Assembly (NCBI GenBank): GCA_025454925.1
Contig: JALONM010000016.1
Location: 1 to 64,000 of the forward strand
Reading direction: 5' to 3'
Source: Cytophagaceae bacterium
GTDB taxonomy: Bacteria > Bacteroidota > Bacteroidia > Cytophagales > Cytophagaceae
Length of the DNA stretch: 64,000 nt
The notes under the pieces are model-generated. The model did not search any database. It saw nothing but the letters and a program-made list of their open reading frames with translations, and had not been told where the DNA came from. Positions 27,245 to 36,438 of this stretch are shown here, in pieces. The first letter of the stretch is position 1, and the number at the start of each line of letters is the position of its first letter. Made by a program: the position numbers and the translations under genes.

Positions 27245-28110
27245 CGGAGCGGAACTACTACCCGCAACGCTTTTGATTCTATTGTCCAATGCAGTTCTTG
27301 GGCAATTCCAATGATTTCTCCATCGGCATGGTATGGAAACTCTTCTGATAAAGTAAGCTTGCAGGAAGAATGGCTAAAGGAAGAATAATAGGCACTGTTG
27401 CGCAAGGATTTCCGGATGAGCCTATACCCAAGCATTGGCAACAGCCTCAGCGGAAAAGGTTTCACCATACAAAAATCGAGTTTGCCATCGCTGATGTCGG
27501 CCAGTGGCGCAATCCAGGCATTGTTGCCAAATTGTCCGGCATTGGCGGCGGTAAATAAAAATGCACGCTGAGCTTCTTCTCCTTCAATATGCATTTGCAA
27601 TCCCTCAAACTTCCTGATCTCTCTCCACACGGTTTTTAAATAGCCCTTCAATCCGCGGTGTGGTAGTTCTTCAAACTTTTTTCCGATAAGGGAGTCGAAG
27701 CCTACGCCCGAGGTGCAAAAGAACGGATGCTGGTTCACATAGCCAACATCAATCGGTACTACCTGGCAATTCGCCAAGGCCTGTACGGCTTGTTTATCCA
27801 GCAATGGAATTTGTAAATGTCGGGCGAACCCGTTGCCAGAGCCGTACGGAATAATACCCAGTGCAGGCGTTTTTCCTATCAGCTGTGAGGCCACCTCGTT
27901 TATGGTACCATCCCCGCCTGCTGCCACCACATAATCCCAGGCTTCATCGATGCCGCGCTTGGCCAGTTCTTTCGCATGTCCGGCGTGCGTCGTAAAGTCC
28001 AGGCGAGTTTCGAACTGTGAGGAAGGCAAAAATTGATTTACCAGGTCTTGCAAATGCCCTTTTTTACGATCGCCCGATTTGGGGTTTACAATAAATAAAA
28101 TTCGTTTCAT
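27241..28110 (-). CDS. Diacylglycerol kinase / YegS-type lipid kinase family protein
   Basis: A 289-residue protein of the DAGK catalytic family (YegS, DgkB, LCB5 group) that phosphorylates a lipid hydroxyl such as diacylglycerol, using ATP, at the cytoplasmic face of the membrane. It carries the N-terminal NPKSGDRKKG, the nucleotide loop GGDGTINEV (65-73) and PYGSGNGFARHL (88-99). The C-terminal part is the beta-sandwich domain with DGKLDFCMVKPF. It overlaps the preceding DUF2071 gene by 4 bp (ATGA), so the two are translationally coupled. The lipid substrate is unknown. Confidence 0.9.
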   Translation of the reverse strand: MKRILFIVNPKSGDRKKGHLQDLVNQFLPSSQFETRLDFTTHAGHAKELAKRGIDEAWDYVVAAGGDGTINEVASQLIGKTPALGIIPYGSGNGFARHLQIPLLDKQAVQALANCQVVPIDVGYVNQHPFFCTSGVGFDSLIGKKFEELPHRGLKGYLKTVWREIRKFEGLQMHIEGEEAQRAFLFTAANAGQFGNNAWIAPLADISDGKLDFCMVKPFPLRLLPMLGYRLIRKSLRNSAYYSSFSHSSCKLTLSEEFPYHADGEIIGIAQELHWTIESKALRVVVPLR

Positions 28111-28820
28111 GCTCTTATCTGCTTGCCACTTCGAACGATAATTGAAGAACCTTCGGCCAGGAAAGCTGAATGCGGCACGCCTTGTATAAAGGGAGTGAAT
28201 GCTGGTCCGTACAAACCTTCTACATCTAGCTGCACCTTCACATCCTGCACGGGAAGTATTTTCCAGGAAGGATGCTCAACCCCATATTCCATGGTAATTC
28301 CCGGAGCAAAGCGGTTATACCCCCAATAATGTTCGGTAATAAATTCTTCAATGGATCCCTGTTGAAATGTGTAGGCGCTTCCAGCGAGGTGAGCGCGAAC
28401 GAAATTGTTTTTGCCAAATACATATTCTACCTTCCCTCGTTCCTGGTTGAGTTGCAACGTATGCCGCATGGGCATGGCTACGTAAGGTTCGCGGTACAGG
28501 TAGCGCGCTACCAATGCAATCAATGGTTTAGGAACGATTTCTTTAATAAAAACGACACCACGCTTCCATGCATTCCCTTCTTTTCTTTTAACATAAAAAC
28601 GAAGATTGAATTCTTCAAAATTAATATGTCCAGGAATTTTGATTGATTTCACCCGTGTATTTTCAAACATAAATCCTACCAGGCTTACCAGATGCTTGTT
28701 TTCAAAGGTGTCCAATTCGGTATGAGCTGGAAGATATTCCTGCAGTATTTCAGGGTTTATTTCGTAATTAATCATCAACAGATGTTTCCAATCTGCCTTT
28801 AGAAATATGGATGCTGCCAT
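28107..28820 (-). CDS. DUF2071 (YqjF-like) family protein
   Basis: A 237-residue protein from the ATG at 28820. A GTG two codons upstream is also possible. The family pattern is visible: ADWKHLLMINYEINPEILQ near the N-terminus, LVSLVGFMFENTRVKSIKIP, then the acetoacetate-decarboxylase-like beta fold with VRAHLAGSAYTFQQ. YqjF/DUF2071 proteins share the acetoacetate decarboxylase fold, and their biochemical role is largely unknown. Coupling by an ATGA overlap to the lipid kinase suggests a shared lipid or acyl metabolism role, but this is inference. Confidence 0.85.
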   Translation of the reverse strand: MAASIFLKADWKHLLMINYEINPEILQEYLPAHTELDTFENKHLVSLVGFMFENTRVKSIKIPGHINFEEFNLRFYVKRKEGNAWKRGVVFIKEIVPKPLIALVARYLYREPYVAMPMRHTLQLNQERGKVEYVFGKNNFVRAHLAGSAYTFQQGSIEEFITEHYWGYNRFAPGITMEYGVEHPSWKILPVQDVKVQLDVEGLYGPAFTPFIQGVPHSAFLAEGSSIIVRSGKQIRA

Positions 28821-28929
28821 GCGCACAAGGTACTAAATTATTTCTTTCTCCTCTATCGCGTATATTTTCAGGTGGAGTTGGCTGTGCTTTCCTTCGCGAC
28901 TAGTTGCTTCTGTTCAGCCAGAAACCCTT

Positions 28930-31809
28930 TTAATGCGAGGCGCCCGACAGCAGCGTTTGAATAATTTCTACAGCGGCGTCGGCCAGTATGGTGCCTGGTC
29001 CAAATACTTCGAATACTCCTGCCCGTTTCAGCTCGATGGCATCTTCCTCCGGAATAATACCTCCTGCAATGATTACTATTTCAGGCAGCCCCAGTCGTTT
29101 TAGTTCCTCTATCAATTCGGGTATTAGTACTTTGTGAGCACCGGTCATGGAAGAAACACCGATAAGATGTACATCGTTTTCCATGGCTTGTTTGGCAATT
29201 TCAGACGGAGTGCTAAACATCGGGCCGAGGTCTACATCAAAGCCCATGTCGGCAAAAGCAGTAGCTACCAGGTGAGCTCCGCGGTCATGTCCGTCTTGGC
29301 CTAGCTTGGCCACCAATATCCGTGGTCGTCTTCCTTCCAACCTTGAAAACTCCTCGCACAGCGTACGAGCTTTCTCCATATTCATGTCATTGCTCATGGC
29401 TTTTCTATAAACCCCCGAAAGCATGGTGTATTGTGGTTCGTAACGACCGAATGCAGATTCAAGGGCAGCGCTGATTTCGCCAACGGTTGCTCTGTTTCGT
29501 GCAGCTTCCAGGCATAATTCAAACAAGGGTTCATCTTCCTTGGCGGCTGCCTTGCTTAACCGTTCCAGGCATTTTTTCACAGCTTCGGAGTTGCGTGTGT
29601 TTCTTAGCTTTTCCAATTTTTGACATTGGTCTTTTTGCACCGCTGTTTGATCGATGGAGCGCAGGGTTATGCTTTTTTCTTCCGGTGGAAGGTAGGCATT
29701 GAGACCAACCTGAATTTCTATACCCTGATCGATTCGCGCCTGACGCATGGTGGCTTCTTTTTCAATTTGCATTTTAGCCCACCCGTTGCGCACGGCTTCG
29801 GTCATGCCTCCCATTTCTTCAATACGAGACAATAACATACGTGTATCTTCGATAAGCTCTTGGGTACGTTGTTCTATAATTTCAGTGCCTGCCATTGGAT
29901 CAACCACCTCGCATATTCCACATTGCTGCAAGTATAATTGAGTATACCGTGCAATGGCTGCCGACTCGTCTGTTGGCAGTGCGAGTGCTTCGTCGAAGGA
30001 GTTGGTGTGCAATGATTGCGTGTGACCAAACACTGCGCTCATGGCTTCCAGCGTTGTGCGCGCGATGTTCACCATAGGCGATTTGGCACCCAAACTCCAT
30101 CCCGAGGTTTGGCAATGTGCCCGCAGCATGCAAGACCGTTCTTTTTCTGGCTTGAACCGTTGCATTTGTTCCGCCCAAATAAGGCGCGCAGCGCGGAGTT
30201 TAGCTACTTCAGTAAAGAAGTGCATGCCTATACCCCAAAAGAAAGAAAGGCGGGGAGCAAATTGATCCACCGCAATACCGGCCTTGATACCAGCTTTTAC
30301 ATACTCCAAACCATCGGCTATGGTAAAGGCGAGCTCCTGAGCCGCAGTAGCGCCTGCTTCGTGCATGTGGTAGCCACTGATGCTGATGGGGTTGAATTTG
30401 GGCATATGGCTGGAAGTAAAACGGAAAATATCCGTTATCAATCGCATGGAAGCCTTAGGGGGATATATATACGTATTGCGAACCAGAAACTCTTTTAAGA
30501 TGTCGTTTTGTATGGTTCCACTTAAGGATGCCAGCGAAGCGCCTTGCTCTTCCGCTGCCACCAGGTAAAAGGCCAGAATGGGAAACACCGCACCGTTCAT
30601 GGTCATCGATACAGAGATGGAAGAAAGATCTATGCCTTCCAGCAACATCTTCATATCTTCTACAGAGTCGATGGCCACGCCGGCCATGCCTACATCGCCC
30701 TTTACACGCACATGGTCTGAGTCGTATCCGCGATGGGTAGGCAAATCAAACGCAATGGAAAGCCCTGTTTGCCCTGCAGCCAGGTTCTTTTTATAAAAAG
30801 CATTGGATTCTTCGGCAGTTGAAAAACCTGCATATTGTCGAATGGTCCAGGGTTTGCCTAAATACATGGAAGCGTATGGACCTCTCAAATAGGGTAGACT
30901 GCCAGGGGCGGATTGTACATGAGGGAATACCTTGGGTCCTTTTAGGGCATATTTGGGAGGTTTTAGCCTTGCCACCTGGGCCACTTGATGCTGAAGCATC
31001 CAGTTGCCTTTCAGAAGGTGTTTGCCATCCAGCCCGCCTTCGTGTCTCAAAACGGCCGGAATGCTAAGGAAATACCAACGGTCTGAAAAGGGCATGAGGG
31101 ATGGGAAACAATATTCAAGGGCATCAGCGTCGCCCAATATGCTCACTGCGCTCAACACGGTGGCTTCCACCAGGGCTTTTCCTAGTTCCTGGTTGCCAAT
31201 CAGGATGCGAACAGCTATTGGATTTGGATAGAGTGCGCGCAATGCTTTTAATAATTGAAGTAATGCGATAACATGGGCTGTCGCTTCTACTTCTACCCAA
31301 AATTCATCTTCCGGCCTCAGTTGGTCCCTCAAGGCATGAAAATGCGCTAACAGGTCTGAGGTATTGTTAGAAAAACGTACGCATATACTCGTACCAATTC
31401 CGGAATCCTTACGTGTTGATTCGGGAATTGCTGAAAAACTGAACCATCGCTGTTGCGCTGGGGGTATCGCATTGACTACCAGGTCGCGCAACTCTTTAGA
31501 TTGGAAGTTTTCTTGTAAAAGTACAATTTCTTGAACGCCGTATTGAAGGTAGTTTTTTAGGTCGAGGATCGACTCTTTGTCGGGGTGTAGGGGGGAGTAA
31601 CGAAGGCTCAAAAAATCGTTGGATTTTCTAGTATTTGATAACTGTTTATGTATCAGTTCTTCAACGAATGAAGTGTGGGTTGAAGCAAAAAAACAAGCAG
31701 TCTCCCATTTTTTAGTATGAATAGATGAAGGGTGTGATAATTCTTGTTGAACACGCTGTATCCATTGATTATAGAGGGTTTCAGAAGAATTGGAGTGGGA
31801 AGAAGCCAT
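28930..31809 (-). CDS. Methylmalonyl-CoA mutase with N-terminal extension
   Basis: A 959-residue B12 enzyme from the ATG at 31809 (a TTG 14 codons upstream is less likely) that interconverts (R)-methylmalonyl-CoA and succinyl-CoA. Residues from about 305 onward match the large catalytic subunit. RQYAGFSTAEESNAF contains the substrate-binding tyrosine (Tyr326), PPKASMRLI the expected arginine, and SGYHMHEAGA the active-site histidine. The C-terminal cobalamin domain has KLGQDGHDRG (His841, lower axial ligand) and IIAGGIIPEEDA. The first 300 residues resemble the small-subunit type scaffold seen in two-subunit mutases, so this looks like a fused or single-chain arrangement. Some usually constant positions differ: VFGHTQSLHTN (Gly to His) and AAIARYTQ (Asn to Tyr). 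Retained Tyr and Arg argue for methylmalonyl-CoA rather than isobutyryl-CoA. Confidence 0.88.
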   Translation of the reverse strand: MASSHSNSSETLYNQWIQRVQQELSHPSSIHTKKWETACFFASTHTSFVEELIHKQLSNTRKSNDFLSLRYSPLHPDKESILDLKNYLQYGVQEIVLLQENFQSKELRDLVVNAIPPAQQRWFSFSAIPESTRKDSGIGTSICVRFSNNTSDLLAHFHALRDQLRPEDEFWVEVEATAHVIALLQLLKALRALYPNPIAVRILIGNQELGKALVEATVLSAVSILGDADALEYCFPSLMPFSDRWYFLSIPAVLRHEGGLDGKHLLKGNWMLQHQVAQVARLKPPKYALKGPKVFPHVQSAPGSLPYLRGPYASMYLGKPWTIRQYAGFSTAEESNAFYKKNLAAGQTGLSIAFDLPTHRGYDSDHVRVKGDVGMAGVAIDSVEDMKMLLEGIDLSSISVSMTMNGAVFPILAFYLVAAEEQGASLASLSGTIQNDILKEFLVRNTYIYPPKASMRLITDIFRFTSSHMPKFNPISISGYHMHEAGATAAQELAFTIADGLEYVKAGIKAGIAVDQFAPRLSFFWGIGMHFFTEVAKLRAARLIWAEQMQRFKPEKERSCMLRAHCQTSGWSLGAKSPMVNIARTTLEAMSAVFGHTQSLHTNSFDEALALPTDESAAIARYTQLYLQQCGICEVVDPMAGTEIIEQRTQELIEDTRMLLSRIEEMGGMTEAVRNGWAKMQIEKEATMRQARIDQGIEIQVGLNAYLPPEEKSITLRSIDQTAVQKDQCQKLEKLRNTRNSEAVKKCLERLSKAAAKEDEPLFELCLEAARNRATVGEISAALESAFGRYEPQYTMLSGVYRKAMSNDMNMEKARTLCEEFSRLEGRRPRILVAKLGQDGHDRGAHLVATAFADMGFDVDLGPMFSTPSEIAKQAMENDVHLIGVSSMTGAHKVLIPELIEELKRLGLPEIVIIAGGIIPEEDAIELKRAGVFEVFGPGTILADAAVEIIQTLLSGASH

Positions 31810-31990
31810 GTATGCACGCAAAAATGTTACTACATTTTCAGTATACGACAAAGTAATTCACTGAGAAAATTTTTTCGACTTTTTTTTCAAAAAAATATTT
31901 TTTTCGTGGAACATAAGGCCTCTGTTTCACGGTATTGATTAATCAAGAATCGTGTGTATTTTATAAAGATTATTATGTGAACAAATGGGT

Positions 31991-31998
31991 TATTTTTG
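31991..31998 (+). promoter_or_regulatory. Candidate -7 element of dnaA
   Basis: TATTTTTG matches TAnnTTTG exactly, 120 bp before the dnaA ATG. No TTTG sits at the ideal 19-20 nt spacing upstream, so this is a partial promoter match. The leader would contain a short hairpin (CCCTC with GAGGG, 32071-32088) and AAAGGAG about 16 nt before the ATG. Confidence 0.4.
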
Positions 31999-32117
31999 CG
32001 TCTGTGAGGATATTAAAAAGTCAATAGGGATCCCCCTTTTTTTTAAATTATTTTTTTCCTCATTTTTGTTACCCTCTCGCACAGGAGGGATTACAAAAGG
32101 AGAAATATTAGATTTTT

Positions 32118-33488
32118 ATGATAGATATAAAGGACTGTAAATCAACTTGGAACAACTGTATTGAACACATCCGCGACATGGTGGGTGAACAGAGTTTTAA
32201 GACTTGGTTTGAGCCTATTGTGCCTGTCGCCCTTCAAAACAATGTATTGACCATCCAGGTTCCCAGCCGCTTTTTTTACGAATGGCTGGAGGAACACTAC
32301 GTTCACGTATTAAAGGATGCCATACATGCTGAATTAGGGTCGAAAGGACGTCTGGAGTACTCGATACTCGCGGACTCAAGCAAGTCAGAACCTAAATCCA
32401 TTCCCACCGCCCAATCAAAGGTGTCGTCCCAAACCAAAGAGGATACCTATTCTCTGGATTCGGACTTAAACGCCAATTATCAGTTCGATAATTTTATTGA
32501 AGGGGACTGCAACAGACTCGCCCGTTCGGCAGGTTTGGCAGTTTCTAACAAGCCTGGCGCTACCGCTTTCAACCCGTTGATGATCTATGGCAAAGTAGGT
32601 CTTGGTAAAACGCACTTAGTTCAAGCCATCGGAAACCAGATTAAGAAAAATTTCCCTGGTAAGCATGTATTATATGTCTCTTCCGACAAGTTTACCAACT
32701 TGTTCATGGAGGCAGTAAAGAATAATAATACCCGTGATTTCTCCAATGCATTTTTGAAAACAGATGTTTTGGTATTTGACGATGTACAATTCTTTGCCAA
32801 CAAAGAGAAAACGCAGGAGATCTTTTTTCACATCTTTAATGATTTGCACCAGAGTGGTAAGCAAATTATTATGACCAGTGATAAAGCTCCTAAGGATTTA
32901 ACAGGATTTCAGGAGCGTTTGCTCTCTCGCTTCAAATGGGGCTTGACCGCAGATCTTCAAACCCCTGACTTTGAAACACGTGTTGGCATTATCAATAAAA
33001 AGGTAGAGTCGGAAGGCGTTTTTATTCCTAACGATGTACTGGAATACCTTGCTTATAGCATCGATACGAATGTGCGTGAGCTGGAAGGCGTAATCATTTC
33101 CATGATTGCTCAATCTTCGCTTACTCAGCGTTCGATTGACCTGGAGTTGGCGAAGCAAACCATTGCCACCATCGTTCAGAATATTGAGGCTGAAGTCGGA
33201 ATCGATTACATCATGAAGTTTGTATCCGATTTCTTCTCCGTAAGCATCGATCAGATGAAAGATAAAACGCGTAAGCGCGAAATCGTGGTGGCTCGTCAGG
33301 TAAGTATGTTCCTTGCCAAGGAATATACCAATATGTCGCTGAAATCAATCGGTTCACATTTTGGTGGTCGCGACCACAGTACCGTTATCCATGCCATCCA
33401 ATCCATCAACAATTTAATGGAGACAGATAAGAAATTTAATGCCACCATGCAGGAGGTATTTAAAAAGATAAAGCTGAAATCAGCGTAA
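32118..33488 (+). CDS. dnaA: Chromosomal replication initiator DnaA
   Basis: A 456-residue AAA+ protein that binds DnaA boxes and opens the replication origin. Domain I (about 1-80) carries VGEQSFKTWFEPIVPVAL. A short linker (90-120) follows, then the AAA+ core with Walker A GKVGLGKTHL (near 158-167) and Walker B VLVFDDVQFF (near 216-225). The domain IV DNA-binding signature is SLKSIGSHFGGRDHSTVIHA. Length is normal. It is divergent from the mutase gene and followed by a strong terminator. I found no cluster of TTATCCACA-type DnaA boxes in the flanking gaps, so the origin is probably not immediately beside the gene. Confidence 0.97.
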   Translation: MIDIKDCKSTWNNCIEHIRDMVGEQSFKTWFEPIVPVALQNNVLTIQVPSRFFYEWLEEHYVHVLKDAIHAELGSKGRLEYSILADSSKSEPKSIPTAQSKVSSQTKEDTYSLDSDLNANYQFDNFIEGDCNRLARSAGLAVSNKPGATAFNPLMIYGKVGLGKTHLVQAIGNQIKKNFPGKHVLYVSSDKFTNLFMEAVKNNNTRDFSNAFLKTDVLVFDDVQFFANKEKTQEIFFHIFNDLHQSGKQIIMTSDKAPKDLTGFQERLLSRFKWGLTADLQTPDFETRVGIINKKVESEGVFIPNDVLEYLAYSIDTNVRELEGVIISMIAQSSLTQRSIDLELAKQTIATIVQNIEAEVGIDYIMKFVSDFFSVSIDQMKDKTRKREIVVARQVSMFLAKEYTNMSLKSIGSHFGGRDHSTVIHAIQSINNLMETDKKFNATMQEVFKKIKLKSA

Positions 33489-33520
33489 AATTTTGCTGTG
33501 ATTTTCCTTTTGAACTCAAG

Positions 33521-33551
33521 AGTCCCGTTGTGATAAACGGGACTTTTTTTT
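33521..33551 (+). terminator. Terminator of dnaA
   Basis: Perfect 9-bp stem (AGTCCCGTT with AACGGGACT, 6-nt loop) followed by seven T residues. Confidence 0.85.
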
Positions 33552-33686
33552 GAGACATCGGCATTTTTTTTTACGGCTGATCTGCGCTAATAGACTTGTC
33601 GTGACCAAATCCTCATTCATAGTTATCGGCAGGTTCATCCAATACTTGATAAATAAAAACATCCACCCTAAAGTTCATTTGTATAC

Positions 33687-35915
33687 ATGTCATCGAATGT
33701 TCATTTTTCAGTAATTGCCACGGAACTTTCCGTGAAGGAATGGCAGGTAAAAGCCACTGCCGAATTGTTGGAGACGGGCGCTACCGTACCGTTCATTTCG
33801 CGCTACCGCAAGGAGGCCACCGGGCAACTGGACGAGGTGCAGATTGCCGCCGTGCGTGACCGCCTCGAGCAGCTTCGCGAGTTGGATAAACGTAGAGAGT
33901 CTATTCTTGCCTCACTAAGCCAAATGGAAAAGTTGAGCAAAGAATTGGAAGAAAAAATTCTGGCGGCCAGTACACTTTCACAATTAGAGGATTTGTATTT
34001 GCCGTACCGACCGAAGCGTAAAACAAAGGCATCCATAGCACGCGAAAAGGGGCTGGAGCCTTTGGCCGAACGCATGAAACAAATGCAAGGTACACCGGAA
34101 CAAGCTGCAGAAGCATTTATTGATGCGTCGAAAGGGGTGAATAGTTTGGAAGAGGCATTGGCAGGCGCGCGCGATATAATGGCCGAATGGATCAGCGAAG
34201 ATGCCCCAACACGCGAGGGAATGAGAACTTTATTCGTAAGTAAAGGAACGTTCAGCACCAAAGTGTTTCCAGGAAAAGAAGAAGAAGGGGCTAAGTTTAA
34301 AGATTATTTTGAATGGCAGGAGCCCATTGCCAAAGCCCCATCGCACCGTGTATTGGCCATGCGTCGTGGTGAAAAGGAAATGGTGCTGATGTTGGATGTA
34401 TTGCCACCGGAAGAAGAAGCTTTGTATTTGCTGGAAAAAAACTTTTTAACTAACCCTCGTTCTGCCTGGGCGGATCAGATGCAACTGGCCATTAAAGATG
34501 CCTATAAGCGTTTGTTGCGCCCTTCCATGGAAACTGAAGTGCGCATGCAAACCAAAACCAAAGCCGACGAGGAAGCGATTCGGGTGTTTGCTGAAAACTT
34601 ACGCCAGTTGCTGCTGGCATCGCCGCTAGGCCAAAAACGCGTATTGGCCATAGATCCTGGATTTCGCACAGGTTGCAAGGTGGTATGCCTCGATCAGCAG
34701 GGGAAAATGTTGCATCACTTTGTGATTTTTCCACATGAAAAAAATAAACAAGCGTCCACCGAAGCGGAGCTTCGGCATGTGATTAAAACCTACGAGATAG
34801 AAGCCATTGCCTTGGGCAATGGCACGGCAAGCCGCGAAACGGAACAGTTCCTTAAGCAACTGCAGCCCGGAGTACCCTTGCTTGTGGTGAACGAGAGCGG
34901 CGCTTCGGTATATTCAGCCTCTGATGTGGCCCGGCAAGAATTTCCGGATTACGATGTTACCGTGCGCGGCGCGGTATCCATCGGCCGTCGCTTGATGGAT
35001 CCGCTGGCGGAGCTGGTAAAAATTGATCCCAAGGCCATTGGTGTTGGGCAATACCAGCACGATGTAGACCAGAACGCATTGAAAAAAAGTTTGGACGACG
35101 TGGTGATGAGTTGTGTAAATGCAGTAGGAGTAGAGGTGAATACAGCCAGCAAAGAACTGCTGAGTTACGTGTCGGGTCTTGGTCCTTCGTTGGCACAAAA
35201 TATTGTGGAATATCGCAACAGCCATGGTCCGTTTAATAGTCGTGAAGCCTTGCGTAAAGTGCCTCGCCTGGGTGATAAAGCTTTTGAACAGGCGGCTGGT
35301 TTTCTTCGCATCCGCGAGGCTGTGCATCCGCTCGATGCCAGCGCGGTTCACCCGGAATCCTATCCCTTGGTAGAGCGCATGGCCACTGACTTGGGCTGCA
35401 AGCTCGAGGATTTGCTGAAGCAAGACGCCCTTCGCAAACGTATTGAACTGAAAAAATATGTGAGTGATCAGGTGGGTTTGCCAACGTTGCGTGATATCTT
35501 GAATGAACTCGAAAAGCCAGGACGCGATCCGCGTGAAAAATTTGAAGAGTTTCAGTTTGCTGAAGGAATCAATAAGCCGGAAGACTTACGTGTCGGGATG
35601 AAATTGCCTGGTATTGTAACCAACATCACCCGCTTTGGAGCCTTCGTGGATGTTGGGGTACATCAGGATGGCCTGGTGCATGTGAGTGAAATTTCCGATA
35701 AATTTATTTCAGATCCGGCCGAAGTATTGAAAGTTTCGCAACGGGTAGAAGTAACTGTAACCGAAGTAGACCTGGCAAGAAAACGCATCAGTTTATCCAT
35801 GAAGGGTGCTTCGAAGCAAGGCCCTAAGCCCGACAAAAAACGTGAGCCCCAGAAGGAGAAAGAGCTTAGCATGGAAGACAAACTCCATCAATTAAAAGCC
35901 AAGTTTGGCAAGTAA
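33687..35915 (+). CDS. tex: Tex-family transcription accessory / S1 RNA-binding protein
   Basis: A 742-residue cytoplasmic nucleic-acid-binding protein, member of the Tex (YhgF) family, which associates with RNA and the transcription elongation machinery. N-terminal HTH/Tex region: FISRYRKEATGQLDEVQI. YqgF-type RNase H fold: VLAIDPGFRTGCKVVCLDQ near residue 320. Helix-hairpin-helix region: SGLGPSLAQNIVEYRN and VPRLGDKAFEQAAGFLRI. C-terminal S1 domain (about 635-710): GIVTNITRFGAFVDVGVHQD, then GLVHVSEIS. The end is a basic tail and KLHQLKAKFGK. All canonical parts are present. It converges on the outer-membrane protein gene across a repeat-filled gap. Confidence 0.94.
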   Translation: MSSNVHFSVIATELSVKEWQVKATAELLETGATVPFISRYRKEATGQLDEVQIAAVRDRLEQLRELDKRRESILASLSQMEKLSKELEEKILAASTLSQLEDLYLPYRPKRKTKASIAREKGLEPLAERMKQMQGTPEQAAEAFIDASKGVNSLEEALAGARDIMAEWISEDAPTREGMRTLFVSKGTFSTKVFPGKEEEGAKFKDYFEWQEPIAKAPSHRVLAMRRGEKEMVLMLDVLPPEEEALYLLEKNFLTNPRSAWADQMQLAIKDAYKRLLRPSMETEVRMQTKTKADEEAIRVFAENLRQLLLASPLGQKRVLAIDPGFRTGCKVVCLDQQGKMLHHFVIFPHEKNKQASTEAELRHVIKTYEIEAIALGNGTASRETEQFLKQLQPGVPLLVVNESGASVYSASDVARQEFPDYDVTVRGAVSIGRRLMDPLAELVKIDPKAIGVGQYQHDVDQNALKKSLDDVVMSCVNAVGVEVNTASKELLSYVSGLGPSLAQNIVEYRNSHGPFNSREALRKVPRLGDKAFEQAAGFLRIREAVHPLDASAVHPESYPLVERMATDLGCKLEDLLKQDALRKRIELKKYVSDQVGLPTLRDILNELEKPGRDPREKFEEFQFAEGINKPEDLRVGMKLPGIVTNITRFGAFVDVGVHQDGLVHVSEISDKFISDPAEVLKVSQRVEVTVTEVDLARKRISLSMKGASKQGPKPDKKREPQKEKELSMEDKLHQLKAKFGK

Positions 35916-35935
35916 CCAGCGCAAAGGCCGAAGGT

Positions 35936-35957
35936 AATGGATCGCAGAACCATAGTT
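35936..35957 (+). repeat. Family B repeat remnant
   Basis: ATGGATCGCAGAACCATAG resembles the second hairpin of family B (CATGGATCGTAGATCCATG). It lies directly upstream of A5, repeating the B-A adjacency of other loci. Confidence 0.35.
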
Positions 35958-35971
35958 TGAAATATGTTTAT

Positions 35972-36104
35972 GCGTGAGGGATAGAGTGGAAAGGCCTGGC
36001 GGCGCGGTGGCGCTGCAAGCGACACCGCGCCACCAAGGACTTGCAGCGATAGCCCGACCCACAGTGGCGTGGCGCCTAGGGCGCCACCACGAAGGGGCAC
36101 GCCC
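35972..36104 (+). repeat. Family A repeat, copy A5
   Basis: Forward copy from GCGTGAGGGATAGA to GGGGCACGCCC. Hairpins: GGCGCGGTGGCGCTG region with CACCGCGCCACC, then GATAGCCCG, then GTGGCGCC with GGCGCCAC. It sits between tex and the convergent outer-membrane gene. Confidence 0.8.
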
Positions 36105-36138
36105 AAAATACAGTATTGAGTTTGGGTAATATCGAAAT

Positions 36139-36345
36139 GGCCTCGCCGGCCGGGCATTACTTTTTTAAATGGCCCAAAAAAGTAATCAAAAAAGTCAAGG
36201 CCTGTATGGAAATTACGCTAAAATCAACTCGACTACGCTGAATGATTTAAACTCGAATTTCTTTTTGACAAAAGAAATTCTCAAACAGTAAATCGTTCTG
36301 ATCGCTTCGTCTCCTTGATTTCTTAACGCTATTTCCATAAGGGCC
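36139..36345. repeat. Large fold-back element
   Basis: Nested inverted repeats. ATTACTTTTTT pairs with AAAAAAGTAAT (36156-36166 with 36176-36186) inside GGCCT with AGGCC. Then TATGGAAAT (36205-36213) pairs with ATTTCCATA (36331-36339), flanking an inner hairpin GAATTTCTTTT with AAAAGAAATTC (36255-36265 with 36270-36280). I recall similar ATTACTTTTTT and AAAAAAGTAAT blocks as recurrent intergenic elements in Bacteroidota genomes. No protein is encoded. Confidence 0.6.
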
Positions 36346-36438
36346 GTTTTGAAAATGAAATGAGTTATGTGAGCTGTAATTATTTACTGTGTTAAATTTC
36401 GTTGGACCGTTGCGCACATCTCTACTGTCTAATTAGGG

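Noticed and set aside
31852-32117. Replication origin beside dnaA
   Set aside because: AT-rich, but no recognisable DnaA-box cluster, so an origin call is not supported.
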